DNA from: Sediminibacillus terrae
GTDB taxonomy: Bacteria; Bacillota; Bacilli; Bacillales; Amphibacillaceae
Length of the DNA stretch: 64,000 bases
NCBI RefSeq assembly: GCF_009602435.1
Contig: NZ_VZDQ01000026.1
Coordinates: 62,001-126,000, forward strand
Reading direction: 5' to 3'
Part shown: in pieces, positions 1-9,255 of the stretch
How the letters are laid out: each line of letters opens with the position of its first letter
How positions within the stretch are numbered: position 1 is the stretch's first letter
Notes under the pieces: generated by a model
Databases searched by the model: none
The model's input: only the letters and a program-made list of their open reading frames with translations
Told to the model about the DNA's origin: nothing
Position numbers and translations under genes: made by a program

Positions 1-1825
1 TCCGGATTTCTCTACGTTGATTTGTTTTTGGGTTGATCAGTTTCTGTATCTCTTCATTAATGCGATGAATCCCCGCCTTGGAGCGATACATGGGTGCGAG
101 CACTTGCAAATCTCTCAAGTCGACCCCTTTGTCATGAGCTCTTTTGACAATCTGAATGATCACATCCACCACTTGATATTCCGGACATTCGATAAAGTTA
201 AAATCGGAATCTTGCCGGAGCGAGTCTGCACTGCATTGATTGTTTTTTATTTCATGAGCAAGCTGGATGATCTTCGAACCTTCTTTTTGCCGATATACTT
301 CACTCAGTTGTACGAAAGGGACAAGACCGCTTTTCAATAAATCGGCCAATACCTGTCCAGGCCCCACCGATGGCAATTGGTCTTCGTCCCCCACAATCAG
401 CACTTGCATATCATTTGGAATTGCTTTGAACAATTGATGTGCCAGCCAGATATCCACCATGGAAAACTCATCGATGACCAGCAGTTTTCCTTCCAAACGA
501 TTGTCTTCATTTCTTTCAAATGTCTCGTGACCATTCCATCCTAGCAGTCGATGAATCGTCATTGCAGGAAGACCTGTAGATTCTTTCATCCGCTTTGCCG
601 CCCTTCCGGTTGGAGCCGTCAATATAAACGGATAGGCTGCATCATTGTCATAATCATCCGGATCAAGTGATAGGCCGTGGATTTCTGCATAGGCGTTGAT
701 TATTCCTTTAATAACCGTTGTCTTTCCAGTCCCCGGACCACCTGTCAACACCATCAATTTCGAACCGATTGCTTTTTCGATCGCCTGGTATTGTTCCTTT
801 CCATAACTGAGAGACTCTTCTTCCTCGATGCTTCCGACAATTTTTAGCAGCTCTGCATCTGCCGGCAGTTCGGTGATTGATTGACCAATGATGCGGTCGA
901 TGTTGGTACAAAAACCGCTTTCTGAATAATACAATGATGGCAAGTAAACCCTGGAATCAACCACGATTATCTTTTTCTGCTTATTCAAGTCTGCAATTTG
1001 AGAAGTGATTGCTTCCGGTTCAATCTGATATTGCTCTCCTTGCAACAATTCATCGGCAACTTCAAGATGTTTTTCCAATGGCAGATATACGTGTCCTTCC
1101 TGGATACTTTGCTGTAACGTATATATGCAGGCTGCTTGAATACGACTAGGATGGTCCATCGGAATGTGATTTTGATGTGCCACTTCGTCAGCTCGCTGAA
1201 ATCCGAATCCTTCTATGTCAAAAACATATTGGTACGGATCTCTCTCAAGTATCGAAATCGCTTCATCTTTGTAGGCTTGATAGATTTTTTGTGCCATTTT
1301 CAGGCCGAAACCATAGTTGGATAAATGGACGACAATGTGTTCGAATCCCTGGTGTTCAGCCAATTCCTTTGAAAGCTGTTCCGCTTTTTCCTTTGCAAGA
1401 CCTGGTATCGAATCCAGGACACCTGGATCTTTCAGTATCTTGCTGACGGCAGTTTCTCCCAATTCCTCGACAATCCGCTGAGCTGTTTTCTTACCGATTC
1501 CATAAAACAAATCACTGGATAAGTAAGCAACCAATCCATCTTCCGTTTCCGGGATAAATCGTTTGAATTGATTCACTTCATATTGCAGACCGAACTTTTT
1601 GTGATGTTCAAAAGTGCCTTGGAAAACATAAGTTTCTCCTTCATTCAGACGGGAGAAATATCCTTTCACAACCAAATCTTTTTCTTTGAAAGATTCATTG
1701 GTATCTAGAACCTTGATTCTGGCAATGGAAAAGTGCTCCTCCTCATTGATAAAAATATGATGGATAAGCTCTCCTTTCACATAGCTATTCTGTTGTAGCT
1801 GTCCGCTATTATCTTCCATTGCCAT
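1..1825 (-). CDS. recD2: RecD2-type ATP-dependent DNA helicase (C-terminus cut by window edge)
   Basis: This is a superfamily 1B 5'-3' helicase of the RecD2/YrrC family, which works in DNA repair and replication-fork maintenance without RecBC. About 608 codons are visible, and the frame is still open at base 1, so roughly the last 150-200 residues are missing. An N-terminal OB-like region is followed by helix-hairpin-helix motifs (YGIGKKTA near residue 110, SIPGLAKEKA near 140). The Walker A motif GGPGTGKT lies near residue 362 and the Walker B motif LLVIDEFSM near 440. The long N-terminal HhH region separates RecD2 from the short RecD of RecBCD. The ATG at 1825 has AAAGGAG about 8 nt upstream and starts 16 nt after the upstream TPR gene ends, so the two are probably cotranscribed, as yrrB-yrrC are in B. 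subtilis. Confidence 0.93.
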   Translation of the reverse strand, partial: MAMEDNSGQLQQNSYVKGELIHHIFINEEEHFSIARIKVLDTNESFKEKDLVVKGYFSRLNEGETYVFQGTFEHHKKFGLQYEVNQFKRFIPETEDGLVAYLSSDLFYGIGKKTAQRIVEELGETAVSKILKDPGVLDSIPGLAKEKAEQLSKELAEHQGFEHIVVHLSNYGFGLKMAQKIYQAYKDEAISILERDPYQYVFDIEGFGFQRADEVAHQNHIPMDHPSRIQAACIYTLQQSIQEGHVYLPLEKHLEVADELLQGEQYQIEPEAITSQIADLNKQKKIIVVDSRVYLPSLYYSESGFCTNIDRIIGQSITELPADAELLKIVGSIEEEESLSYGKEQYQAIEKAIGSKLMVLTGGPGTGKTTVIKGIINAYAEIHGLSLDPDDYDNDAAYPFILTAPTGRAAKRMKESTGLPAMTIHRLLGWNGHETFERNEDNRLEGKLLVIDEFSMVDIWLAHQLFKAIPNDMQVLIVGDEDQLPSVGPGQVLADLLKSGLVPFVQLSEVYRQKEGSKIIQLAHEIKNNQCSADSLRQDSDFNFIECPEYQVVDVIIQIVKRAHDKGVDLRDLQVLAPMYRSKAGIHRINEEIQKLINPKTNQRREIR

Positions 1826-1840
1826 CTTGATTGCTCCTTT

Positions 1841-2515
1841 TTACTGTTCCTGATTATCCTGGCTCAGCATTTCATCAATGCTTTTTTTTCCGTTTGCAGC
1901 AAGCAAATGATCAGGCTGGTAATGCAGTGCTTTGTCAAAAAACTCGTAAGCCCGATCAACATCCTCTTCATATAAATAACTTACCCCGATATTATAGAGT
2001 GCATCGCTGTGTTCCTCGTTAATTTCAAGCACTTTGAAAAAAGTTTTTTGGGCCAGCTGAATTTGATTGGTCTGTGCTAAAGCCAGTCCATACTGGAATA
2101 AAGCTGACTCATCTTTCGGGTTCAATTCAATGGCACGCTGAAAATAAGGAAGAGAAAGCTTTTGATGGTCCTGATGCTGCAAGGACATTGCCAGCATCAT
2201 ATAGACATCTCCTTCTTCAAGCCCTGAATTGACTGCCTTTTGAAAATATTGCTGTGCAGCCGGATAGTCTTCCTGTTCAAAAGCGGCATTTCCCAAACCA
2301 AAGTAAGCTGTAGCCGCATTCGGATCGAGTTCGATCGCTTTATGATAAAATTTTTCAGCTCGCTGGTAGTCATTCATATGAAGCAGCAAGTTGCCAAAAT
2401 TGATGAATCCTACGGGATCTTCCGGATTTTCCTCAATGGCTTCATTGAACAATCTTGCTGCTTCCTGTAGATCCTGTTCTTGCATTTTTTCTATCCCTTT
2501 ACTGATTTTATCCAT
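1841..2515 (-). CDS. yrrB: Tetratricopeptide repeat protein, YrrB-like
   Basis: The product is 224 residues and consists almost entirely of TPR units of about 34 residues, with typical positions such as YFGLGNAAFEQEDYPAA and ALFQYGLALAQTNQIQLA. There is no signal peptide or membrane segment, so it is probably a cytoplasmic scaffold for protein-protein contacts. Its position between mnmA and recD2 and its length match B. subtilis YrrB, whose partner is not firmly known. GAGGTG stands about 5 nt before the ATG. The gene is the first of a probable two-gene unit with recD2. Upstream lies almost 1 kb of repeat-rich DNA with no gene, so the promoter should lie just upstream of 2515, but I see no convincing -35/-10 pair. 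Confidence 0.9.
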   Translation of the reverse strand: MDKISKGIEKMQEQDLQEAARLFNEAIEENPEDPVGFINFGNLLLHMNDYQRAEKFYHKAIELDPNAATAYFGLGNAAFEQEDYPAAQQYFQKAVNSGLEEGDVYMMLAMSLQHQDHQKLSLPYFQRAIELNPKDESALFQYGLALAQTNQIQLAQKTFFKVLEINEEHSDALYNIGVSYLYEEDVDRAYEFFDKALHYQPDHLLAANGKKSIDEMLSQDNQEQ

Positions 2516-2707
2516 CTTTTCACCTCAATTTATTTTCACCCGTCTTATACCCTGCCGTTACTATACATTCTTACAAGTTTTCATTGTTTTTCCTAAACAG
2601 TTGACTATCGGCTCTTCTGCAGCTATATAAACAAGACCCATGCGCTCTTGATTTAGGACGAAGAAAAGCATTTTTTGCACCATTTTTTGTCCCAGTTGAT
2701 AGAAACA

Positions 2708-3281
2708 GTGACATTGTTTGTGTACGTCTTCCTAACCTACCTATATTCAATGAGAGGAAGTGCTGCGCTGCGAAAATACCCTGCGCTTTCCGCGGGCGGC
2801 TGGTGAGCTTCCTCGAGCTGACGCTCTGCGGGATCTCACCGAGGCCTTTCCTCCCGTGGGAGTCTCCGGGTATTTTCTTCGCTAGGAACAGCTTTCTGTT
2901 TAAAAATGCGTGTACTAGACATTTTTTATTCATGGTCCTCTATGAACCGTATTATCAAAAGACAGAGCTAGGATAACAAGCAGAAAGTCCAAGAACAGGA
3001 TAATAAATGGAACTCCAACTTTCTATTTATGAAAAGAAGCACCTATTTCCTGACAAACATTAATAAGACGGCTTGTTGGGACTCAAAGAAATAGTCTCTA
3101 GGTTTGCGATAACACCATGCTTCTTAGCGTAGGTAGCATGCGTAGACTCCAGCGGGAACAGCGCGAGCTGAAGATCCACTAGGTAAAGCGGTTTTCTTTA
3201 CCAAGTTAGCTGAAGCCGTGCCCGCGGAAAGCGTAGTATGCTACCGAAGCGGTGGGTAACACCCTTTTTGAATAGGCAATG
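2708..3281 (+). repeat. Composite dispersed repeat, copy 1 (A half plus B half)
   Basis: This is one of two long imperfect copies; the other is at 34064-34607. Both begin with GTGACATTGTTTG and end with TTTTTGAATAGGCAATG. The A half (about 2765-2900) can fold through the outer arms GAAAATACCC and GGGTATTTTC. The B half (about 3132-3246) folds through GGTAGCATGC and GTATGCTACC with an inner GGTAAA/TTTACC hairpin. About 220 nt of less conserved sequence joins the halves. The copy fills most of the 971-nt gap between the TPR gene and mnmA. The ends GTGACATTG and the reverse complement of CAATGACAC are imperfect inverted repeats, which would suit a small non-autonomous mobile element. The open frame at 2571-2933 inside it is not credible as a gene. 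No protein function is implied. Confidence 0.82.
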
Positions 3282-3442
3282 ACACTTCCCATTAAAGTTA
3301 CGGCGCAGTTCATTATTTTTGTGTCTCATCATAAGAAATATTTTAAAACCAAATCATTTGGCGAGCAGCAAAAGCACAGCTTAATCTCTTACCTCTAGTC
3401 TAATGAAAATTGATTGTCCCGCCAACCCCTTGATCGAACTTT

Positions 3443-3474
3443 GAAAAACCCCTTGTCTCTTTGGACAAGGGGTT
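3443..3474 (-). terminator. Rho-independent terminator of the cymR-iscS-mnmA group
   Basis: An 11-bp perfect stem (AACCCCTTGTC with GACAAGGGGTT) closes a 6-nt loop, and on the minus strand it is followed by a short T run. It sits 13 nt beyond the mnmA stop codon and also separates mnmA from the repeat block. Confidence 0.88.
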
Positions 3475-3486
3475 GTGGTAAAACGG

Positions 3487-4617
<1,131 letters not shown>

Positions 4618-4646
4618 TCATTAGTTACTTTTACTTTATTAATAAA

Positions 4647-5789
4647 TCATTCCGCCAGACGATTGACAATCGAAGCGACCCGTCCAGCTGCTTCTTCTAC
4701 ATTATCTTTGGTATTGGCAAGACCGAAACTGAATCGTATCGAGTTTATCGTACGGTCATCTCCTTTGCCGAACATTGCCGACAATACATGAGAAGGCTCG
4801 ATAGAACCAGCTGTACAGGCGCTCCCGCTGGAAGCCGCAACACCTGATAAGTCGAAGTTCGTGAGGAGAGCCTCCACGTTCGTCCCAGGAAAGCTGATGT
4901 TGACAATAGCGGGAACTGTTTCCGTTTCTATCCCGTTTACAACAAACTGAACATTTTCCTGTCTTAATTTTTGAAGAAATGTCTGTTTGAAATCGGCGTA
5001 TTTTTGTTGTCGCTCAGAGCGGTTCTCCACAGCCAACTCAACCGCCCGCTGAAACCCTTTTATGCCGGATACATTTTCCGTTCCCGGTCTGCGTTTCCTT
5101 TCCTGCTGTCCACCGTATTGCAGGGCTGAAACCTGTACACCTTCCCGCATATAAAGAAATCCGCCAGCCTTGGGTCCGTTGATTTTGTGGGAAGAAGCAG
5201 TCAGCAAATCGACGTTCCAGTCATCGACATTTATATCCATCAGTCCGTATGCCTGAACCGCGTCTGTATGAAAATAGGCAGGATGTCCCTTCAAAACCTT
5301 GCCCATTTCCTTAATTGGCTGTACCATCCCTGTCTCATTATTTACTGCCATGATCGACACTAAAACCGTATCATCTCTCAATGCGGACTCCAGTTCTTCC
5401 ACCGATACCTTTCCTTCTGAACCGACAGGAAGATAAGTGATTTCAAAACCTTGTTTTTCCAAGTATTCGGCAGCATGCAGTGTGGCATGGTGTTCGATTT
5501 GTGTGGTAATCACATGCATGCCCCGATCCCGGTTAGCCATGGCTGTTCCGACAACAGCAAGATTATCTGCTTCTGTCCCACCGCTCGTAAACACGATTTC
5601 TTTTTCATTCGCATGGATACTTCCGGCTATAATCCGCCGAGCTTCATCGATTATCTGTCTCGCCTTTCGACCAAAATGATGTACGCTGGAAGGATTTCCG
5701 AACACTTCTTGCAAAACCGGGAGCATGGCTTTCGTCACTTCTGGATGTACCGGTGTCGTTGCTGCATGATCTAAATAAATTGGTTCCAT
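4647..5789 (-). CDS. yrvO: Cysteine desulfurase (IscS/NifS family, YrvO-like)
   Basis: This PLP enzyme converts cysteine to alanine and a protein-bound persulfide. The PLP lysine is Lys202 in SSHKINGPK, and the persulfide cysteine is Cys325 in SSGSACTAGS, in the long flexible loop typical of NifS/IscS-type enzymes. The 380-residue length is normal. It lies between cymR and mnmA, the same arrangement as B. subtilis yrvO, which is the dedicated sulfur donor for MnmA rather than the main SUF desulfurase. It starts about 23 nt after cymR, so the three genes probably form one transcript ending at the terminator beyond mnmA. NifS is a possible alternative label; the context favours tRNA thiolation. 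Confidence 0.95.
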   Translation of the reverse strand: MEPIYLDHAATTPVHPEVTKAMLPVLQEVFGNPSSVHHFGRKARQIIDEARRIIAGSIHANEKEIVFTSGGTEADNLAVVGTAMANRDRGMHVITTQIEHHATLHAAEYLEKQGFEITYLPVGSEGKVSVEELESALRDDTVLVSIMAVNNETGMVQPIKEMGKVLKGHPAYFHTDAVQAYGLMDINVDDWNVDLLTASSHKINGPKAGGFLYMREGVQVSALQYGGQQERKRRPGTENVSGIKGFQRAVELAVENRSERQQKYADFKQTFLQKLRQENVQFVVNGIETETVPAIVNISFPGTNVEALLTNFDLSGVAASSGSACTAGSIEPSHVLSAMFGKGDDRTINSIRFSFGLANTKDNVEEAAGRVASIVNRLAE

Positions 5790-5812
5790 TTTTTATCCTC
5801 CCTTCCCTCGAA

Positions 5813-6232
5813 TCAAATATAAAACATATAGGCTTCCTGGCTGTCATCATCACCATGCTTTCGCAAATCGTCAAGGGTTGTGGTATCCAGAACATTTTTC
5901 ACTGCATCCCTGACCCGCAACCAAAGGGCTTGTTTAGCTGGTTCTTCGTCTTCAATTCCTTCTACAGGAGTGATGGGTCCTTCTAACACACGAATGATGT
6001 CACCTGCGGTAATTTCGCTGGGCTGTTTAGCCAAAATATATCCTCCATAGGCTCCCCGTACACTCTTTACCAAACAGGCATTGCGCAACGGGGCCGCCAA
6101 TTGTTCTAAGTAATGTTCAGACAGTTCGTTTTCCTTGGCGATTGTCTTCAATGATACCGGACCGTTGCCGTAATTTTTAGCTAACTCTATCATGATAGTC
6201 AAGCCATATCGGCCCTTGGTCGAGATTTTCAT
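5813..6232 (-). CDS. cymR: Rrf2-family regulator of cysteine metabolism, CymR
   Basis: The product is a 139-residue winged-helix protein of the Rrf2 family. It resembles B. subtilis CymR closely from end to end, including MKISTKGRYGLTIMIELAK at the start and QEAYMFYI at the end. CymR represses cysteine uptake and synthesis genes when bound to the cysteine synthase CysK. It lacks the three-cysteine Fe-S cluster of IscR-type Rrf2 proteins and has only one cysteine in the corresponding stretch. The frame is open to an upstream start at 6253, but GAGGTG is placed for the ATG at 6232, which also gives the expected N-terminus. The neighbouring desulfurase and MnmA tie it to sulfur handling. It is divergent from rarA. 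Confidence 0.95.
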   Translation of the reverse strand: MKISTKGRYGLTIMIELAKNYGNGPVSLKTIAKENELSEHYLEQLAAPLRNACLVKSVRGAYGGYILAKQPSEITAGDIIRVLEGPITPVEGIEDEEPAKQALWLRVRDAVKNVLDTTTLDDLRKHGDDDSQEAYMFYI

Positions 6233-6628
6233 TCCCCTCACCTCTTCATGCATCTTTCTATCAGCAGAACCCTTTTATAGGCTTTAGTTTTGCTTGACTC
6301 CGCTATTTGATACATCAAGCTTGTGATATCTTCGCCTTAGTTACCGCTGATTTGTCTGTTTTCTGTTGTGAAACACCTTCATGACAAAAATGTCTCGAAG
6401 TATATTTAACCATTTATATAGAAAATTCTTTTGTACCTCACTCTTTTATACGTTGCATCATCTTATCTATAGCCAAAAGCTATTATAGCATGAATAGCAA
6501 GTTTCTTGCATTTTATCAAGGTTATCATTACGCTTGAAAATAGTTATTTTATAGACATTCTCATGTTACGTCAAGCTATATACTCACAGAGCGACAATTG
6601 GACACTTCATCAAACAGGGGGAATAATA
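6233..6628. other. Divergent intergenic region between cymR and rarA
   Basis: This 396-nt AT-rich stretch must hold the promoters of cymR (minus) and rarA (plus). I find no open frame with a ribosome binding site, no convincing RNA structure and no clear -35/-10 pair. A TATAAA lies about 45 nt upstream of cymR but without a good -35 box. Confidence 0.5.
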
Positions 6629-7918
6629 ATGAGAAGCAAAGAACCATTGGCTTATCGGATGCGTCCAAAAACGATCGATGAAGTCGTCGGTCAGGAAAAT
6701 GTGATTGGAAAACAGACAAAACTTTATCAAATGCTGATGAACGGGTATGTACCATCCATGCTTCTATATGGAGATCCAGGTATCGGCAAGACGGCGATTG
6801 CCCATGCTATCGCAGGTACAGTAAACATGCCGTTCACTACCTTGAATGCAACTACCGCCGGAAAAAAAGATGTAGAAATCGTCATCGAAAAAGCAAAGAT
6901 GGAAGGAAGCACCATCCTTTTTCTTGATGAGATTCATCGCTTTAACAAAGCACAGCAAGATTATTTGCTCCCGCATGTGGAAAAAGGATTGATCGTTTTG
7001 ATCGGGGCCACGACAGAGAATCCTTACCACGATGTTAATCCCGCTATCAGGAGCAGATGTGGACAGATCAAGCAGCTGACAAGGCTGGACAGCAAAGATA
7101 TTGAAAAGCTGCTTCGTAACGCTTTGGCCGATGAAGAAAGAGGCTTCGGAAAAATCTCTATCACTGTTGACGATACAGTGATTCAGCGCATTGCCGAAGG
7201 GACCAACGGGGATGCAAGGAAAGCATTGAATGTACTGGAAGCGGTGGTCTATGCATCCGGTAATCAAGAAGAAGGAATCGTCCTGGAAGAACAAACAGTG
7301 GAGGAATTTATCGACAAGGCGGGTGTGTTCGGAGGTAAAAAGGGGTCCAACTTTTATAATTTGTTGTCGAGTCTGCAAAAAAGTATCCGCGGCAGTGATG
7401 TAAATGCAGGTTTGTATTATTTGGCTCACCTGTTGGAAAGCGGAGATTTGACTGCAGTCAATCGCCGCCTGCTTGTGATAGCTTATGAAGACATTGGACT
7501 TGCTAACAAAGATGTCGGCGGTCGTGTACTGGCAGCTGTGGAGGCAAGTGAACGTCTTGGCATGCCGGAAGCGCGGATTCCTTTATCGGTCGCTGTGGTG
7601 GACATGTGTTTATCTACAAAATCCAATTCCGCCTACAAAGCGCTTGATATGGCAATAAATGATATACGGAAAGGTAAAGTGGGGGATATCCCTCTTCATT
7701 TGCGCGATACCCATTATAAAGGTGCAAAGGATTTGGGCCATGAAGGATACTTATACCCACACAATTATCCTGTTGGTTCATTTGGCGGTTGGGTCAATCA
7801 AGATTACCTTCCCGAAAAATTGAGAGACAGACAGTATTATCATCCCGTCGAAGCTGGAGAGGAACGACGAATGGCTGAAATCTACAGGAAATTGAAAGAT
7901 TTCAAAAAACAAAAATAG
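6629..7918 (+). CDS. rarA: Replication-associated recombination protein A (RarA/MgsA AAA+ ATPase)
   Basis: RarA is a clamp-loader-like AAA+ ATPase that acts at stalled replication forks. Walker A (YGDPGIGKT, about residues 47-55) and Walker B (FLDEIHRF, about 98-105) are intact. They are followed by sensor regions and the C-terminal MgsA tetramerisation domain (GGWVNQDYLPEKL near the end). The frame is open far upstream, but the ATG at 6629 has AGGGGGA before it and yields MRSKEPLAYRMRP, the normal family start, for 429 residues. It lies between cymR and the aspS region, as in B. subtilis (yrvN). It is one of only four plus-strand protein genes here. Confidence 0.95.
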   Translation: MRSKEPLAYRMRPKTIDEVVGQENVIGKQTKLYQMLMNGYVPSMLLYGDPGIGKTAIAHAIAGTVNMPFTTLNATTAGKKDVEIVIEKAKMEGSTILFLDEIHRFNKAQQDYLLPHVEKGLIVLIGATTENPYHDVNPAIRSRCGQIKQLTRLDSKDIEKLLRNALADEERGFGKISITVDDTVIQRIAEGTNGDARKALNVLEAVVYASGNQEEGIVLEEQTVEEFIDKAGVFGGKKGSNFYNLLSSLQKSIRGSDVNAGLYYLAHLLESGDLTAVNRRLLVIAYEDIGLANKDVGGRVLAAVEASERLGMPEARIPLSVAVVDMCLSTKSNSAYKALDMAINDIRKGKVGDIPLHLRDTHYKGAKDLGHEGYLYPHNYPVGSFGGWVNQDYLPEKLRDRQYYHPVEAGEERRMAEIYRKLKDFKKQK

Positions 7919-8106
7919 ACTTCTTTCAAGGTTTCCGAGGGAAAGCGCCAGGAAGAAAAGCGATTTGATTTTCCCTTTATCGAAATTAGTGCTGACGGTT
8001 GTAAGCTTCCTTCCAACAAGTGGGCAAACAATCACCTGCTTTGGCAACGGCAGATCTACATGAAAGTCCGTTCTTGCATAAAAATATCAGAGTATTGCAT
8101 TCCTGT

Positions 8107-8135
8107 GTATAAATCCAATAGAAAAGGCAAAGATA
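8107..8135 (+). promoter_or_regulatory. Candidate sigma-F-type promoter of rsfA
   Basis: GTATA (8107-8111) and GGCAAAGATA (8126-8135), separated by 14 nt, match the forespore sigma-F/sigma-G type consensus (GYWTA, then GGNRANAHTR) at all but one position. They lie about 50 nt before the rsfA start. rsfA belongs to the sigma-F regulon in B. subtilis, so the match is meaningful, although the spacer is at the short end. Confidence 0.55.
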
Positions 8136-8186
8136 GATATAAAATTTACAAACTATTTCTATGAACATAGCGAAGGAGTGAATACT

Positions 8187-8864
8187 TTGGTTAAAGTTAG
8201 ACAAGATGCCTGGTCACATGAAGATGACTTGCTATTGGCCGAAACAGTATTGAGACATATCAGGGAAGGCAGCACCCAATTGAATGCTTTTGAAGAAGTC
8301 GGTGATAAATTAAATAGAACCTCGGCTGCTTGCGGTTTCCGTTGGAATGCAGAGGTAAGAAAAAAATACGAGCAAGCTGTCGATATTGCCAAGCGTCAAC
8401 GAAAAGAGAAGAAACGCGCTCTTGCCAAACAACAAAAAAACGCCCAAAGACCGGCAACGGCCTTTTTATCTGGTCCGGTGGAAGAAACGGAGGAAACGGT
8501 AAACGAGTCATTTCATTTGCCTGTTCACCTTGCTGAAGAAGAAAAAGAGGCTTCTATCAATTTGGACATGGTTATTGACTATTTAACTTCCTTAAAACAG
8601 GGTTATCATGATTCCAGGCAGTCGCAGTTGGATGCTCAAACCTTAACAGAAGAAAATGAATCTCTCAAAGAAAAAAACCACCAGCTCGAGAAACAACTGG
8701 GGGCCACGAAGGAACAGTTGCAAGCAATCCAGGAAGATTATCAAGTGTTGATTCAAATCATGGACCGTGCCCGTAAAATGGTCGTCTTTGATGATCAGGA
8801 CAGCCTGTCGGCATCTGCTTTCAAGATGGACAAGAATGGAAATTTAGAACATATGGCTAGATAA
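8187..8864 (+). CDS. rsfA: RsfA-family prespore regulator
   Basis: The N-terminus (RQDAWSHEDDLLLAETVLRH, then FEEVGDKLNRTSAACGFRWN) is the Myb/SANT-like DNA-binding domain of the RsfA family, which fine-tunes sigma-F-dependent transcription in the forespore. A basic linker follows at about residues 60-80. Residues about 145-200 form a predicted coiled coil rich in Glu, Gln and Leu, probably for dimerisation. Two starts are possible: a GTG at 8178 directly abutting the ribosome binding site, and a TTG at 8187 with AAGGAG 8 nt upstream. I take the TTG, which gives 225 residues. A sigma-F-like promoter lies upstream and a strong hairpin terminator downstream. B. subtilis has yrvM (tcdA) rather than rsfA between rarA and aspS, so this is a local rearrangement. 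Confidence 0.9.
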   Translation: MVKVRQDAWSHEDDLLLAETVLRHIREGSTQLNAFEEVGDKLNRTSAACGFRWNAEVRKKYEQAVDIAKRQRKEKKRALAKQQKNAQRPATAFLSGPVEETEETVNESFHLPVHLAEEEKEASINLDMVIDYLTSLKQGYHDSRQSQLDAQTLTEENESLKEKNHQLEKQLGATKEQLQAIQEDYQVLIQIMDRARKMVVFDDQDSLSASAFKMDKNGNLEHMAR

Positions 8865-8902
8865 CCAGTTAATAAGATAATAAGAAATTACAAAACACAA
8901 AG

Positions 8903-8933
8903 AAAACCTTAAGGACATATCCTTAAGGTTTTT
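8903..8933. terminator. Bidirectional terminator between rsfA and 6S RNA
   Basis: A near-perfect 12-bp stem (AAACCTTAAGGA with TCCTTAAGGTTT) is flanked by an A run and a T run, so it can terminate rsfA on plus and the 6S RNA on minus. Confidence 0.85.
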
Positions 8934-8942
8934 CATTATGTA

Positions 8943-9140
8943 GCATCAATCCCGATTGTGCCGTCCCCTGGATAGTTTTGAACCCGCTCTCGGCAGGTGG
9001 GTGCCCTGTTCTATGTTTTATGCTTCCTCTCATCAGTTATTCCAATGAGGCTTGCACGCTGCACAGAAACCACAGGCTCCCGTTCAACTAAATGTTCGGT
9101 CAAAACGTATTGGATGAGACGAACACATCAGGATTGATAG
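8943..9140 (-). ncRNA. ssrS: 6S RNA (SsrS/BsrA type)
   Basis: 6S RNA mimics an open promoter and sequesters RNA polymerase holoenzyme in stationary phase. Read on minus, the 5' segment ATCAATCCTGATGTG (9124-9138) pairs with the 3' segment CACAATCGGGATTGAT (8945-8960), closing a rod of about 195 nt with a central region containing GTTCAAAACTATCC. Its 5' CCTGATGTG resembles the start of B. subtilis 6S-1 RNA as I recall it. The position just downstream of aspS is also where B. subtilis carries bsrA. A good promoter lies about 40 nt upstream, so the primary transcript would be trimmed at the 5' end. No protein frame fits the segment. Confidence 0.83.
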
Positions 9141-9178
9141 CTGGACTCCTAAAGGAGTGCCGCTTAAGTTATATTCAA

Positions 9179-9207
9179 ATGATAGCACAGAAATATACAG
9201 CTTTCAA
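9179..9207 (-). promoter_or_regulatory. Sigma-A promoter of 6S RNA
   Basis: On minus, TTGAAA (9202-9207) and TATCAT (9179-9184) are 17 nt apart. The predicted start lies about 35-40 nt before the closed stem of the 6S RNA. The promoter sits in the 115-nt gap after the aspS stop codon, so the RNA is independent of the hisS-aspS transcript. Confidence 0.68.
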
Positions 9208-9255
9208 GAAGCTTACTCATGACGTTTCCATAACAATTGTTACATGCTTGAAATG

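Noticed and set aside
2571-2933. 120-codon minus frame over the first composite repeat
   Set aside because: It is antisense to the repeat and its translation reflects the hairpin arms; it has no ribosome binding site or homology.
6764-7429. 221-codon minus frame inside rarA
   Set aside because: It is antisense to a well-conserved AAA+ gene, with no ribosome binding site and no known family.
9224-9250. Hairpin around AACAATTGTT as the aspS terminator
   Set aside because: The stem is AT-rich, imperfect and lacks a T run on the minus strand, so I could not call it.
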